A DNA stretch of 64,000 nucleotides, from contig BQKZ01001605.1 of NCBI GenBank assembly GCA_036244855.1, positions 18,087 to 82,086 on the forward strand. The letters are read 5' to 3'. Positions 10,665 through 22,310 of the stretch are shown here, piece after piece. The position numbers and the translations under genes are program-made. The notes under the pieces were generated by a model. The model was not told where the DNA came from. It saw only the letters and a program-made list of their open reading frames with translations, and did no database searches. Numbering within the stretch: position 1 is the first letter of the stretch; each line of letters opens with the position of its first letter. Origin of the DNA: Temnopleurus reevesii. Its lineage: Eukaryota > Echinodermata > Echinoidea > Temnopleuroida > Temnopleuridae.

Positions 10665-11239
10665 CTCTTAGAAAAAGACGGTTCTGAAGGGGTGCGACAC
10701 TTGGCCTGTCTTTGAAACCTTTAAAGGTGCCCCTCATTGTTTTTAAACTGCTGCTTGTATGGTCCTCCAAAGGCATAACCGTTTAAGGTTCTTGATAACC
10801 TAAAGACTTAAAGGACTTCTATCATAAACATTTATCGAGGTTTCCAAATCTAGAAAACAAAGATTCAAATGTTCACCTTCTTTCTATATGCGTGAACCAT
10901 GAACAGTTTAGTCAGCGATTTCTCTTGTAAGTTGCACATTAAAGAAAATGATGCAGCTCTGCAAATTTCGAAAAGATACAGATGATATACACCTGTTTTG
11001 GTATCAAAGTGTATGCCTTAGGGGAGCGTTGCTAGAAAGTTGAAATCGATCGAAGACCAACTGCAGATTAGTTGGAAACTGAAACGCACATTTTTCATTT
11101 GTACTCTGTCTGCAGTTTTTTCCCCAAAACCCCTTTGAAAAAAACCCTCATATACTGCGCCTTAACCGGTGCTACCAGTATTGCATTTAAAGGTGCAAAA
11201 CTGTCTTAGGTGCAAAATTGCACCCTTTTTCCTGAGTGT
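10665..11239. mobile_element. Possible inverted-repeat element with CTCTTAGAAAAA-type ends
   Basis: The left end reads TTACTCTTAGAAAAAGACGG. The right end reads TTGCACCCTTTTTCCTGAGT, whose complement is ACTCAGGAAAAAGGGTGCAA. A related end (CCCTTTCTTCTAAGAGTGA) occurs at 9421-9439, facing the other way. The inner parts (GGGGTGCGAC, AAAGGTGC) are partly shared. The ends are degenerate, so the boundaries are tentative. Confidence 0.3.
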
Positions 11240-12500
11240 GTACCCAAATCCGTTCATCTCATTGGCTGACAACCGCTTATGGCTGTCATGGCATATTGAT
11301 ACGAGACCGACCCGCTCGTATCAATTCCTTGCCCGATTTTGTAATGCCTTTCCGGAGTCTGTCAACTTGTCGGTATCATGGAACAGTCACCCTAATGAAC
11401 TTGCTGATTTCCTCCCTTTTCTGCATTTGTTTCTTATTTTAAACGAATAAAGTTATCAGTTTGGCTGACGTCATTGGAAACCATGGCAACCCGTTCTTCT
11501 CCTTCATTCGAGTCGTCATAGTTCATTGGGGTTTGGTATACAACACATTAAGAGGCGAAAGAAAGGCAGAGCGTTACAAGAACAACCGTTCTCGAAAGCA
11601 ACCCATCTCGAATTCGGAAATTTCTCTCATCTATAATGGATGAGAGGCTAAAAAGTTCTAAAGAGTTTTTTGTTTAGGACCAGTTCGTATGAAAGCTTAA
11701 AAGTGCCACACAGATGCACAGATACTTATTTTGGAAGTCTACAGGGAAAAAATCGGATATCATTATGTACAATTAATAATAATGATTAGATGACGTGATC
11801 CTAAATTCTAGATTATCTTTTTGATTGTTAGATGGAGACCCCAAGATATATATGTGCAACTACGTGGTACTTTTAAGCTTCCATAAGTTGTTCCTTGGGT
11901 TTAGGTTATAATCACCGTGTTGTAGGACTACCAGGTGCAAACTGGCCCAAAGGATAAATTAAAAAAAATCGGCTAAATTGTCGTGATATCTCGCGCTTTC
12001 AGCATTATATATTATATTTCAACTTTTGCGATGTTCTATTGCAAAATTTAGGGATATCAAATTTTTGAGAGAAACAATCTTTACAATTTCAGAGCTCAGG
12101 ATTAACGTCATCTCCTAATCTTGGTTAACACAGTTCATTGTGTTTTGAGACTTTGTAAGACTTCGCAAGGCACATCGGACGTTAGATTATATTTTAACGA
12201 AGGAAAGTGCACATTGTTCATCTGTGTTAGTCATTTTCCTTTCATCTTTCATCCTTATTTTTTTTTTAATGAATAATGAAGTTGATTATTTCATGAGTTA
12301 TCCCAAACTCTGAAAAATGCACTGTGATATAGAATAAATATATCATCTAAAGCAATTTTATGAAACAGATATTTCCCTCGATTAGTATAGTAATTAATAA
12401 ATTTCTATACCTTTGCATCAGGGTCAGTTATTCTGTCATCTTCATAAACAAGACTGTCAAGTTACTATGAAAAGAATATGGTATAAAACATTTGTACTAG
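11240..12500. other. No gene seen
   Basis: Moderately AT-rich sequence. A short perfect hairpin (TTGATACGAG and CTCGTATCAA, 11297-11326) is the only structure noted. The two overlapping plus frames at 11169-11450 show no recognisable domain. Confidence 0.5.
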
Positions 12501-12507
12501 TAATGCA

Positions 12508-12895
12508 TTGCGTAACAACACTTCATTTAGAGATCTTAGATTTTCTAAGAATTCTCGATGGATAGAATTAGTTGTTGGACAACATTGTATTTTCAAGTAA
12601 TTGTTGTTTGTTCATACAACGCCTCGTTACCAAAGTAGATTACATAACAACATTTTGTTTATATATTTAGAGATCTTAGATGTATTTATTCACGATGGAG
12701 AGAGGTTAGCAGTTGGACAACATTGTCTTTTCAAGTAATTGTTGTTTGTTCATTAACAAAGCCTCGTTACCAAAATAGATTACATAACAGCATTTTGTTT
12801 ATATGAGATCTTAGATGTCTTTATTCTCGATGGAGAGAATTTAATAACTGTGTTTTCAATTAACTGCTATTCGTTCATAATTATCAAAGCTTCAA
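12508..12895. repeat. ~137-bp tandem repeat, three copies
   Basis: AGATCTTAGA occurs at about 12531, 12671 and 12806. Each is followed by a TTCTCGATGG or TCACGATGG block, TTGGACAACATTGT (lost in copy 3), TCAAGTAATTGTTGTTTGTTC and CCTCGTTACCAAA. Copies 1 and 2 are very similar; copy 3 is shortened. Confidence 0.75.
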
Positions 12896-13470
12896 TAAAT
12901 GTTATTTTCTGGTTAACAAAATGAACAATGGTTATAACATGCTTGACTATCTTAATCTCCTTTCTTTAATTACCATTGTATTAATACAATGATGATTTAG
13001 TCCTTTTCTACTTCTAAAGATATAGAGAAAAATATGAAAAGAGGAACAAATTGCGTGTACTCTTTGTCGGGGGAGTTCACATTCAATATTTAAGGGTACA
13101 AAATTTGATCTGATATTGATTTTATGTCATGTCAAAATATTTGCTGGTACCCATTCAATAAAATATATTTATAAAATGATCGAAATAACGATTTCATTTA
13201 ATAAAGATAAATGAAATGCAACGAAATATTTACCTTATTAAGCCCTTTTCACAATTGTCAAACAAACAGCTGTCGACCATTTTATTTGACGCAAGATTGT
13301 CAATTGTCAAAATTATCAATTGTATACCATTACCTGATATGCACATACCACGTGACATGAGTTAACCAACCACATTGCTTACAATTTTTGAACCCATCTA
13401 TCAATGTTTTATATCAGAGTCTTCGAAGAAATTTGTGAAATAAAATTATCCATTGTCTTAGGCTTGTGTG
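12896..13470. other. No gene seen
   Basis: AT-rich sequence. The part 13245-13335 contains several CAATTGTCAAA-type words in both orientations, possibly an old palindrome with CCCTTTTCACAATTGTC as one end. The other boundary is not visible. Confidence 0.4.
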
Positions 13471-13478
13471 CACGTATG

Positions 13479-13511
<33 letters not shown>

Positions 13512-13552
13512 ATGTATGAATGTGTGTGTATGTGCGTGTGTGTGTGTGTGGA
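13471..13552. repeat. (TG)n microsatellite
   Basis: TG dinucleotides with occasional TATG and CG interruptions. Confidence 0.95.
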
Positions 13553-13838
13553 TGCATCCAATTGACTTCAACCATGGACCTGTGTATGAAATCACATCTA
13601 CAACTGAGGACACCGTGAATGAACTGTGGACGTCCACACTCTTGCATATACATGATATATATACCTCGATATATTCTTCTCCATAAGCACATTTAATATC
13701 TCATTTATATTCTCATTTTCTATTCTGTAATCACAAAACACCTGCCGCGGGGCAAGGATTTATGATCATTAAGGTTTTTTTTTTTTGCAATCTTCAAAAG
13801 GGAACAAGATTATTTTGAAGGGGAAAATACATTTATAT

Positions 13839-13905
13839 TCTCTCTCTCTTTCCCTCCCCCTCTCTCTCTCTCTCTCTCTCTTTGTGCGCGTGTGTGTCTC
13901 TCTCT
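13839..13905. repeat. (CT)n microsatellite
   Basis: CT repeats interrupted by TTTCCCTCCCCC and a short TGTGTG run. Confidence 0.95.
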
Positions 13906-15060
13906 CCTCAGTTCTCTCAATTTCTGTCAGTCTCCTATATAATAACTATTCCGTACATTTATGCATTACTTTTGTATATATATCCATATATTCGTTCATT
14001 TATATAGTCATTAAGTTATTCATTCATTTGTCTATATATTCAAACTTATATTTGTTCGCATATATTCTTACATCAATGCCCTGATAAAAAAAAGATATAA
14101 GGGAATATTAAGCATCAAACAACTACGACAAACAAAAATACCAATAAATATGAAATAAATATTCGGAGAATATTCGACAATAATTTACAACCCTTTACGA
14201 AATCATGATGTTAATATAATAAACAAAAGGAATTTAATTCAAATTAAAGCTAATAAAACCGTAGATTGTTTTGAAATATGTACTCAAATAATAGCTGAAA
14301 AATAAAGCAATGAAAACAATGCTAATATTCTTTTTGTATTGCAAGAGAGGGAGAGAGAAAGAGATGATTATACTTTATTTAGAATATACAAGGGGAAACC
14401 AATCAATTTGGATACCATAAGATTATATGTATTCCCTATAATTAATTGCTCTTAAACGAACCTCTATAAACAGCTTTTGGAAAGTATTCATAAAACAGAG
14501 ATCCCAATTTAAGCTGGAAAATCTGGTAAAAAAGGTTTCACCTTTTTCGGTCAGGCAAAAGTCAGGGAATTTTGAAAATAAAATCGTGAAAATCAGGAAT
14601 ATTGATATTTGGTATAAACTGAGGGTGCATTAAATAGATTGAAATGACAAAATTATTTTGGCAACGTCATCATGACATCTTGGAAATTCATCATGGAATA
14701 TTGTTCTCCTTAAATCGTATGAACAATGTAAATTCATCTATCAATGGGCAAAGAGAATGGAATATTCATGTCATACAATGATTTGCCACCCATCATTTCT
14801 ATCTTACGAAAGTGAGAGATTCCAGATCTCTCCTTTTTTTTCTTTCTTGTCCTAGCATTGTTTTTTTTACGCGACTTATCGATCATAATACAGTTACCCC
14901 CTTCAAAAAGCCTAGGGCAAATATCCATGACTGATTACAAGCTGAACGAAACCTTTCCCAAGAATCGCAGCTCAGAAATCACTCCTCATGATCTTTTTCT
15001 TATCAACATGCATAAAATAATCATATGAGAGTGAATATTTCATAGTGCACACGAAATCAT
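13906..15060. other. No gene seen
   Basis: Very AT-rich to about 14730, then mixed sequence. No ORF shows a recognisable domain and no repeat boundary was found. Confidence 0.5.
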
Positions 15061-15062
15061 AC

Positions 15063-15301
15063 CTAAAGGTCGACTCACACGTTTGCGCTTTTAGCCTGCG
15101 ACAGCCCAGCGCTATTGAAGATAAAAACTTTCCCTGGACGCTGGTCATACGGAGGAGTGAAGGTCGACTTACGCTCCTTGAGCGCAAGCCGAACGTCAGT
15201 CTTTCGTCTGACCAGCATGTGCTCTGCGCTTGGGGAGCGTTTTTTAATTGTCAAAAACGCTTGGCCGACAGACGCTAAAAACGCAGAAGTATGAGTCGGT
15301 C
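15063..15301. mobile_element. Family A palindromic MITE, copy 2
   Basis: The left end GGTCGACTCACACGTTTGCG is matched by the right end GCAGAAGTATGAGTCGGTC. The internal mirror is GGACGCTGGTCATACGGAGG and its degenerate partner, with TCCTTGAGCGCAAGCCGAAC at the centre. It ends about 660 bp upstream of the receptor start codon, so it could lie at the edge of that gene's promoter. Confidence 0.8.
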
Positions 15302-15963
15302 ATAAAGAGGACTGCGAGAGGGTCGCGAGATGTATGACTTTGAAATGCACAATCTCGTTCTTTTAAGTTCCTCGGTCGCATCTGTGGTGAAAGTAGTTTC
15401 TGAGCATGCGCAGGAGTATTGAGAAGTTAATCGAGCAGACGACCAATGCGTATAGGGCGGATTTTTTTCGCATTTTGGTTTCGCGCGCTTCCTCATTAAC
15501 CGAGAGGGGGACACCGAGCGAATCCTTTACTCGGGAGCGATGATGATTGCATCCCAGTTTTCTCCGCTCATTCGCTCGTTCGCCTGTTCTTTGCCAAAGA
15601 ATGACAGCAGAGCGATCCGTATTTTTCTGAACCACTTCTTCGAATATTCCGAGCAGATAATGACTGTTAAATGGAATAATCAGCCGTTTTATTCACCCTA
15701 AACCAGAAATGTGTTATAGTGTTGGCGTTATCCGAGGATATTGAATCGTTCAACTATTGCTAAGCGGGACAATTTAATATATTTTTGATTATCTTGCCGA
15801 CGTTGGGAACATTACGTGTTCATAGTCATTTACTTATGCAAGATAATATTTCTTATTCATTTTTCCCCGTGCTTTAATTGAAATATAACAAACAAAGCAG
15901 TCAGTGTACGAGATACAGTAACGAATTCCTTATCGTGCCGTTTTGTATACTTTTCGAATCGAA
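15302..15963 (+). promoter_or_regulatory. Candidate promoter and 5' UTR of the receptor-like gene
   Basis: Between the MITE and the start codon, 15302-15650 is noticeably richer in CpG (GGTCGCGAG, TTTCGCGCGC, CGCTCATTCGCTCGTTCGC) than the window as a whole. From about 15660 to the ATG it becomes AT-rich. No TATA box or initiator can be assigned with confidence (TTTAATATATTTTTG at 15774 is a candidate only). Role inferred from position. Confidence 0.3.
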
Positions 15964-16275
15964 ATGGAATATTTCATCACGCTGTTGTTTTGGTGGATGA
16001 TTCTGATGTTGCGGAGGAGCCCGGTGGTCGTGGCAAACGGTCACGAGAAGACGATCTCGTGCCCCATCCAAATCGACGGGGTGGTCGCCCCGGTGAATGA
16101 CGGCAGTAAAACAGATCTGGAGATATTGGGCCTTTTCCCGCTTGAGCTCGCGGGGAATATGTTTCATATCGGGTTCTCCACCTATATGTCTGCTTGCCTG
16201 GCGGTGCAGCATGTTAATCGGGATCGGAACATTCTACGGGATTATCATCTTAAACTGGTTCCTAAGGATACCATG
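15964..16275 (+). CDS. First exon of a GABA-B-receptor-like (family C GPCR) gene, partial
   Basis: Encodes 104 residues before a splice donor. Residues 1-25 look like a signal peptide: MEYF, hydrophobic ITLLFWWMILML, then RRSPVVVA/NG as a possible cleavage site. From about residue 51 the sequence LEILGLFPLE, AVQHVNRDRNILRDY and HLKLVPKD follows the opening of the extracellular venus-flytrap (ANF-receptor) domain of GABA-B receptors: first beta strand, first helix, and the ILPDY.LKL segment. The cysteine usually following KD(S/T) would lie in the next exon. In the family this domain binds the neurotransmitter at the cell surface, and seven membrane helices follow. The ATG at 15964 has G at -3 and G at +4. 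The exon ends ACC ATG, followed by GTAAGT, a phase-0 intron. The frame stays open to 16378 without further similarity. No later exon was recognised. Atrial-natriuretic or metabotropic glutamate-type receptors are less likely alternatives. Confidence 0.75.
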
Positions 16276-16281
16276 GTAAGT
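16276..16281 (+). other. Splice donor of receptor exon 1
   Basis: GTAAGT immediately after the ATG codon of LVPKDTM is a consensus 5' splice site. Similarity to the GABA-B domain stops exactly here, supporting this as the real exon end. Confidence 0.7.
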
Positions 16282-16925
16282 TCATTTATTTTCTTATCGT
16301 CGCTTCCTCTAAACAGTGAGAAATATTTAAACATGAGCTCATACTATAATCACTTCTTTAAGTTTTGCATGTATTTGTAACTCTTTACTTCATACACAAG
16401 CATTTTTATACAAGAATTGCATTTTCAATCAAGTAATCTCCACTTTCAATCCATTAACTTTCGAATAGTAATTTGTGATATTATGCTATCAAGACAAAAT
16501 CAATATCTTAATAATTTGGTTACTTGTACATTATAAAAACACTTATTAGAAGAGAATCTTCAAATGAGACGACAATAAAGTACATTATGATTTATGCTCC
16601 AAGATTTTGTAGCAATCCATTTAAAATTGTATATGGCTTTAATAGGCAGATTTGTATCACGTGGAATAAAGGCAGTGTACCCTTGTAATGTTTCAGCATT
16701 TATTGAGTATAACTGTTGTTTATTTACGTCGACACAGTCCTATGAATGCCCCGAAAGACATTTAATGTGTGTTCTTTTTTTGTAGTGGTGAAACTGTCTT
16801 TACCCCTTTTTCACTACCTGGCACTACGTCACTCTTGCATAAGGATTATTAAACCGCTTATTTATATGAAACCTAAACTTAGGATAACATAAGTAAACGT
16901 TTGTCAATATAAATCTGGTAGCATT
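16282..16925. other. Intron sequence, no second exon seen
   Basis: AT-rich with stops in all frames. The words CCCTTTTTCACTACC at 16805 look like a MITE-type end, but no partner was found. Confidence 0.5.
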
Positions 16926-16931
16926 TTGCAT

Positions 16932-17184
16932 AAATGTCGACTTACACCTTTGCGTTTTTGGCCTGCGTCGGCCCAGTGTTTGTTATTTCCATATGAAACA
17001 CGTTCCCTGGATGCACAAAGACGCAGGTCATACGGTGTATTGACGATTGGCGTAGGTTCTTTTAGCGCAAGCCGAACGCCAGTCCACCGTTTGATCAGCG
17101 TAAACTGTGCGCTGGGGGAGCGTTTCTAATTTTTCAAAAACGCTGGGCCGGCGTAGGCTGAGAACACAAATATATGAGTCGGAA
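16932..17184. mobile_element. Family A palindromic MITE, copy 3
   Basis: Left end GTCGACTTACACCTTTGCG with right end AACACAAATATATGAGTCGG. The central inverted pair is GATTGGCGTAGG and AGCGCAAGCCGAACGCCAGT. It lies in the presumed first intron, about 660 bp after the donor. Confidence 0.8.
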
Positions 17185-17930
17185 TTAATATGCGAAATAT
17201 GATTTGGAGAGACAGAGCGCGAGTGACTGTTGCTCCATATTGTCATTTTTATTAAACTAGTGCACGTCGAAGCATTTATTTGTAACTAAAAACGTTCTTG
17301 CTCTTTTGTATCGAAATTTCTAGAGCGCATTCTATAACTTAATTTTGTTGATGTGTTGACCTAATATTATCGGATAGTCAAAGGGTAGGCTGGTTTTGCA
17401 ACGTTTCCAGAAATTCATAATCCACTCGTGCTATTTGTGAGTTGTAATAGACATATCTATCTCAGGAGAGCTACAACATTGTTTGTGTATAATTTAAGCA
17501 AATATTTACTCGTTTAATGTGATTTCGAAAAGTGCGATCTTTCTTACGAACGGGATAAGTCTAAATATTGATAGTCCAATGCTTAAAATATAAAACGATT
17601 GTTAAACGGACTAGTGTAAATATAAGTCAGAGTGTAGTATTGGAAAATCATTTTCATGAAGGTAAATTTGACACGATTATTATGGCAGCGATCGCATGTC
17701 TAAAAATAAATGATGCTCAACGGAAATAATAGTCTATTGAGTGAATGAGAGAATAAATATCTTTGGTTCGCCAGGGGCTTGTGACATAAGATATACGATT
17801 GATTCTGCAATTAGTCTTTGATACACATTCTGCGATACACCTACGATGAATATTCATCGCAGTCTTTAATTTGATATTTTGTCTTACATACCTCACAGTA
17901 AGTTCTTGATAGACACATTGACCACATTCA
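17185..17930. other. No gene seen
   Basis: AT-rich intron-like DNA with no ORF or repeat structure noticed. Confidence 0.5.
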
Positions 17931-18106
17931 ACACGATATAAACTATTCCGAACAAATTAAGTCGAACGCAAATTCAATGATCCTTTGTAATGCTATTCAA
18001 ATCGGAACCGGCTTGTCATTGTTGTGCCCGCACATTTGAATACACGACATACGGATCTATTGTCTGCGTTCGACTTAATTTTTTCGGAATTAGTCTATAT
18101 CGTGTT
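17930..18106. mobile_element. Family D palindromic MITE, copy 1
   Basis: A ~175-bp foldback starting ACACGATATAAACTATTCCG and ending TAGTCTATATCGTGT. The inner arms are AATTAAGTCGAACGCA and TGCGTTCGACTTAATT. The middle carries the one-sided segment CCTTTGTAATGCTATTCAAA then TCGGAACCGGCTTGTCATTG, seen in every family D copy. Non-coding. Confidence 0.8.
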
Positions 18107-18955
18107 ATTCGCCTATTATTCTGAGACAAATTTGACCCAGGCTACTTTAAAGTTCCAACGCTTGATCAACACAATAAATTTACGTTCATTTAATGCAAAC
18201 TCGAGTACTTAAAGAGTTCTATATATTGAAAAAATATCGTTTTTTATTAAACTCGATGGTACTTTCTATTGCAATTGAATGAGGAATTTAAAATAACGAT
18301 ATGACTGGATTAAATGGCATTATTTTATTTTCCGAAAATGAGTAAAGTCGTCTTGAAAACATTATGATTATTAATATTATTAATATTCTTATTATTGTTT
18401 TATAGAATAGTATAGTATAGTTTATTCAAAACCTATCAAACATTATGCATCTCTTTTACTGCCTTCATAGAAACCTGCGTTGAAAGTGCAAAATATCATA
18501 TTTTATATCCATCATATCATCCATGCTTTTACGAAGTAACGGTAGCCAATTGGACATTTTGTATGAAGGCAAAGAGGTCCCGACATAGCAACATAATGTT
18601 AAAGGCTATCATATTTAAATACGCATTAATTGTACAGAAGAACATATTTCAATGAATTGAACCCACACAGGGATTTTTTTTGCGGAATATTGCAATTTGA
18701 CCATCTCTTGAAATCAATGGCGAAAATGGTGATATGAAAATGTGCATATTGTGTATAAAACCTGATAAAAACACCCTAAAGGCGCTTGTCTTTGCCTGTC
18801 TTCTAGAAGGTACCAATGCTCGTCAGTTGGCTGGTTCTCACTGCTTTGTAATGCAGATGAAACACAATAAAATCGTAATCTCATTTTTATGCTGCCCGGT
18901 AACCAAGACAACGAATGTACCCACCCGTGCACATTCTTTTAACTACCATTTGCCT
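18107..18955. other. No gene seen
   Basis: AT-rich sequence. A short (TATAG)n-like patch lies at 18404-18420. No coding or RNA features. Confidence 0.5.
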
Positions 18956-18957
18956 AT

Positions 18958-19197
18958 TAAGGCCTACTCACACCTTTTCGTTTTTAGCCTGCGTCAGCCC
19001 AGCGGTTTTTGAAAATCAAGAACGCTCCCTGGATGCACAAAGACGCAAGTGGACTGATATTCGGCGCAAGTTCCTTGAGCGCAAGTTGAACGTCAGTCCA
19101 CCGTCTGATCAGCGTATACTGAGCGCTCGGGGAGCGTTTTAAATTTTTAAAACTCTGGGCAGTCGCAGGCTAAAAACCTCAAAAGTGTGAGTCGGCC
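18958..19197. mobile_element. Family A palindromic MITE, copy 4
   Basis: Left end AAGGCCTACTCACACCTTTT, right end AAAGTGTGAGTCGGCC. The inner arms hold TGGATGCACAAAGACGCA on the left. The flank reads CTATTAAGG on the left, a TTAA-like junction. Confidence 0.8.
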
Positions 19198-19741
19198 TAT
19201 ACGGTGTAATGGCTTGTAGTCAAGCTCTTTATGAGTCAAATGTGCTTAAACACATGTTCATTCATTACGTCTATTTGTATTTTTGTACCAGAAAATAGTG
19301 AAATTCTGCAAGGTTTATGACCCCCTCCCTCCACACATCAATAAAACAAAAAATATGATTATTATTGTTTCAAACAATGCGGCCTGTATTGCACCAGCAA
19401 ATGGTATATATTACATGCAATAAAAGAATGTCAAACTGATAGTAATATCAATTAATGCAGCTTTGTTTTGCATGTTTCTATTAACAATATCTGGCTGAAT
19501 AGGATTCTTTTTTTCATTTACATAAATACAGAATTGAGTAACTGTGTGAACAATCAGTTCTATACTAATATCAAACGAATAAATTATTCGATCGCTCAAA
19601 TCCGCCAATATTACACACGCACACTACGTATTCTACGCAAAATCAAACGCTTACTTGAAATGAAAGGGTTTTTTAGAAATAGTTTGATATTAAGAAAACC
19701 TATAATCATTCCTAATACAATTCCATGTTAATCAATATCAA

Positions 19742-19992
19742 TAAATAATAATAATAATAATAATAATAGATGCAATTTATATAGCGCACGTATCCACTCT
19801 GCTGAGTGCTCAAGGCGCTTTACATTATTATTACCCTGGCTTTAGCCCGGCAGACATTCACGGCGCACTTGGCATTTCAAAGAATAAATATTCCTGCCAG
19901 GTACCCATTCACCTCACCTTGGTTGAGTGCAGCACAATGTGGATGAATTTCTTGCTGAAGGAAATTGACGCCATGGGTAGGATTCGAAATGG
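19742..19992 (-). mobile_element. tRNA-derived SINE, 5'-truncated, copy 1
   Basis: On the minus strand this reads from GCGTCAATTTCCTTCAGCAA through TCCACATTGTGCTGCACTCA, AGGTGAATGGGTACCTGGCA and AGCGCCTTGAGCACTCAGCA to a (TTA)n tail, which appears as (AAT)9 at 19744-19770 on the plus strand. The body matches the most complete copy at 61378-61663. The tRNA-like head is missing beyond about 19992. Confidence 0.75.
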
Positions 19993-20830
19993 CGTCTTTT
20001 GTACGGAATCATACGTTCTTATTCGACACACAAAAATAGAATAAATCATTTCTTAATATTAATATTAGTTTCAGCTCCCGAAATACCTATACTTGTTTAC
20101 TACACCCGATTAAGATTAATTCTGATATACCAAATCAGACATTTATGGATTTTTTTACAACTTTTACACCACATTCAATGTTTTAGATGCATTCAACCCC
20201 GCAAGTGCATTGTACTTTATTCCACATTGAAATGGTCAGAGAGGCATATTATTTCAGTTCTGTCTCCCGCGTTCATTTTGGGGCAGAACGGCCCAGAACC
20301 TAATACGCTTTTGAAGAAATGAGGTGCAAAATTAGATGCCTAAATTTATAAAACGATGAAACCCAATATATGCAAGCCATTGCGACCTAAAAACTCAAGG
20401 TTTTGAGGGAGATTTTAAAGTGTTTGAGGCAGATAGTGAATCGCTTCTGTGAAATAATAGAATGAGTAAGTAATAGTTTGATTTATTTCATTCAAGAGCA
20501 AAATTGATGGTGGTCATAATATCAAGATATATTTTTTTTCTGATATAGATGATTAATAACTAATTCAAATTGTAATAAGGCAGTATGATTATTTGAAATG
20601 TTTAAAGCAATAATCATAATTTGATGAATACCACGATAAATTGAATCTATATTATCAGTAAAAAGTTGGTATCATTTTTAATCAAACCGTTGAGATTATT
20701 TTTATCTCTAAATGAGACGATGCTATATTCAATATAAGTCCCACTGACTTTGTTTTCAGAGCCGAAATAGCAAGCTTTTAGAAACTTCGACAGTCCTACG
20801 GAAACTCATACGTGCAACGCAAAGGCGAGT
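19993..20830. other. No gene seen
   Basis: AT-rich sequence. The 107-codon frame at 19999-20322 has no recognisable motif. Confidence 0.5.
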
Positions 20831-21020
20831 TTGTACAAGTCGCCTTATCGCCTTCTCATGCAAAGCAGGGTGCTAAGATGAGCGCCCACAAGATGCCTTC
20901 TCGCATTCTCTTCTTGTACAGGTCGCCTTATCGCCTTCTCATGCAAAGCAGGGTGCTTAGATGAGCTCCCACTAGATGCCTTCTCGCATTCTCTTCTTGT
21001 ACAGGTCGCCTTCTCACCTT
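20831..21020. repeat. 83-bp tandem repeat, about 2.2 copies
   Basis: TTGTACAAGTCGCCTTATCG or TTGTACAGGTCGCCTTATCG begins at 20831 and 20914, and TTGTACAGGTCGCCTTCTCA at 20997. Each copy contains CATGCAAAGCAGGGTGCT and ATGCCTTCTCGCATTCTC. The first two copies differ at only a few positions, which implies recent duplication. Confidence 0.85.
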
Positions 21021-22310
21021 TCCGATCAAAACCAGTCGCCTTTGCAGGTTGAATAACTCGCCTTCGCTTTACGTATTAACTTCCGTATGACTGTCATAGT
21101 TTCTGAAACATTAAGGTTTCGGCGATAAGTGTAGACATGCTTAATGTCCTCATACCAAAGCACTTTATAAAAACAATGCCGCTATTATCGATTCCCAGTG
21201 TTTAACGGGAAAACCCCCTTTCATAACGCTCCGTGCCTTGAAGTACAGATACCTCTTAATCTCATGTAAATTTCATAGGTGCATTAGATGATATCTAAAC
21301 TTAATAAGAAGATTTTTTTAGAGATCGCGAATAAAAGCGGCTTGTGAATAGAGGCTTTCGGTCTGCTGCAGTGGATTAAAATACTGAGAAAGTTCTAAGC
21401 GTGTCATCATAATCTGTTGGCTTGAAAAAAAGGGGATTCTACCTTATGGCAGTCACACCAACAGACTGATCCCTCCATGCTCTCAAATTGCTTCATTGTC
21501 TTGCTGTCTCATACCCGTTGATGATGTATGGAAATGAGTTTTGTGTGTTTAGTAACAGAAAACTAGGCAAACTAATAATTACATTTGTTGACTTAAAGGC
21601 GATTATGAGATTTTACTCATAATGGCTTCAATTTACTCAGGTCGGTACAAATTAACAGAAATTGTTTGTTTTAACCCGTTTCATAAAGCTGTGTGTTGAT
21701 CCCTTCTGGCATTTAACCCATCGACTACTGAAGTCTGTAACTTCCATAAACTTTATGCAGGGTTTACACGGTACCAGTATAGTCAATGTGTTAATGAAAA
21801 CCCCTGGCGCTGAATTGCACCAAATAAAGGATCACTAGTCGTTCGTACAATCGTGCGGAGATCGGCGCGCTGCTTTATGAAACATAGTAGGTGCGTCAAG
21901 TATGCAATCCATTTTTAAGAGTGTAAACTTGCTATTTATTAAAAAAAACCAAAACTTAATAATCAATCATTGATATCAAGATTTCATTGGCGTTACATGA
22001 TCTCTTGAGGGATAAAGATTTTAAGACATGATTTCGTGGAAGCTGTTCTTTTGACTTTTGATCTGGGATGGATTGGTGTTCGTCTGTATAAACAAAATTC
22101 GAAGGGGTGCCCGTCTGATTAAAAAAAACCTGATCAAATTCCTTGGACAAGAGTTAAGCAAACTAAAGTAGATGTTTATTTCTTTGGATCGCACTTCAAA
22201 TTTGTCTAATTTGTCTAACTTACGAGAGAGTTATTTGTTATTTCTGTATTGTCTGTGATTTTGCTTGTGTCTTTTGAAATTTGTGCGCCGGTGTATGCGA
22301 TTTTGCGTCC
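21021..22310. other. No gene seen
   Basis: Mixed sequence. A degenerate inverted pair, TTTCATAAAGCTGTG (21680) and CTGCTTTATGAAAC (21871), may be the ends of an old ~200-bp insertion. Confidence 0.4.

Noticed and set aside
11169..11450. 93-codon plus frame with a start inside a MITE-like end
   Set aside because: No recognisable domain, and the overlapping second frame is equally open, so neither is supported.
13414..13692. Frames containing Cys-Val or Thr-His repeats
   Set aside because: Translations of (TG)n; likewise at 22856-23149.
15275..15635. Two minus frames of 79-90 codons upstream of the receptor exon
   Set aside because: They overlap a MITE end and a CpG-rich presumed promoter; no domain seen.
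15901..16212. 103-codon minus frame
   Set aside because: It is antisense to the receptor exon and has no recognisable similarity of its own.
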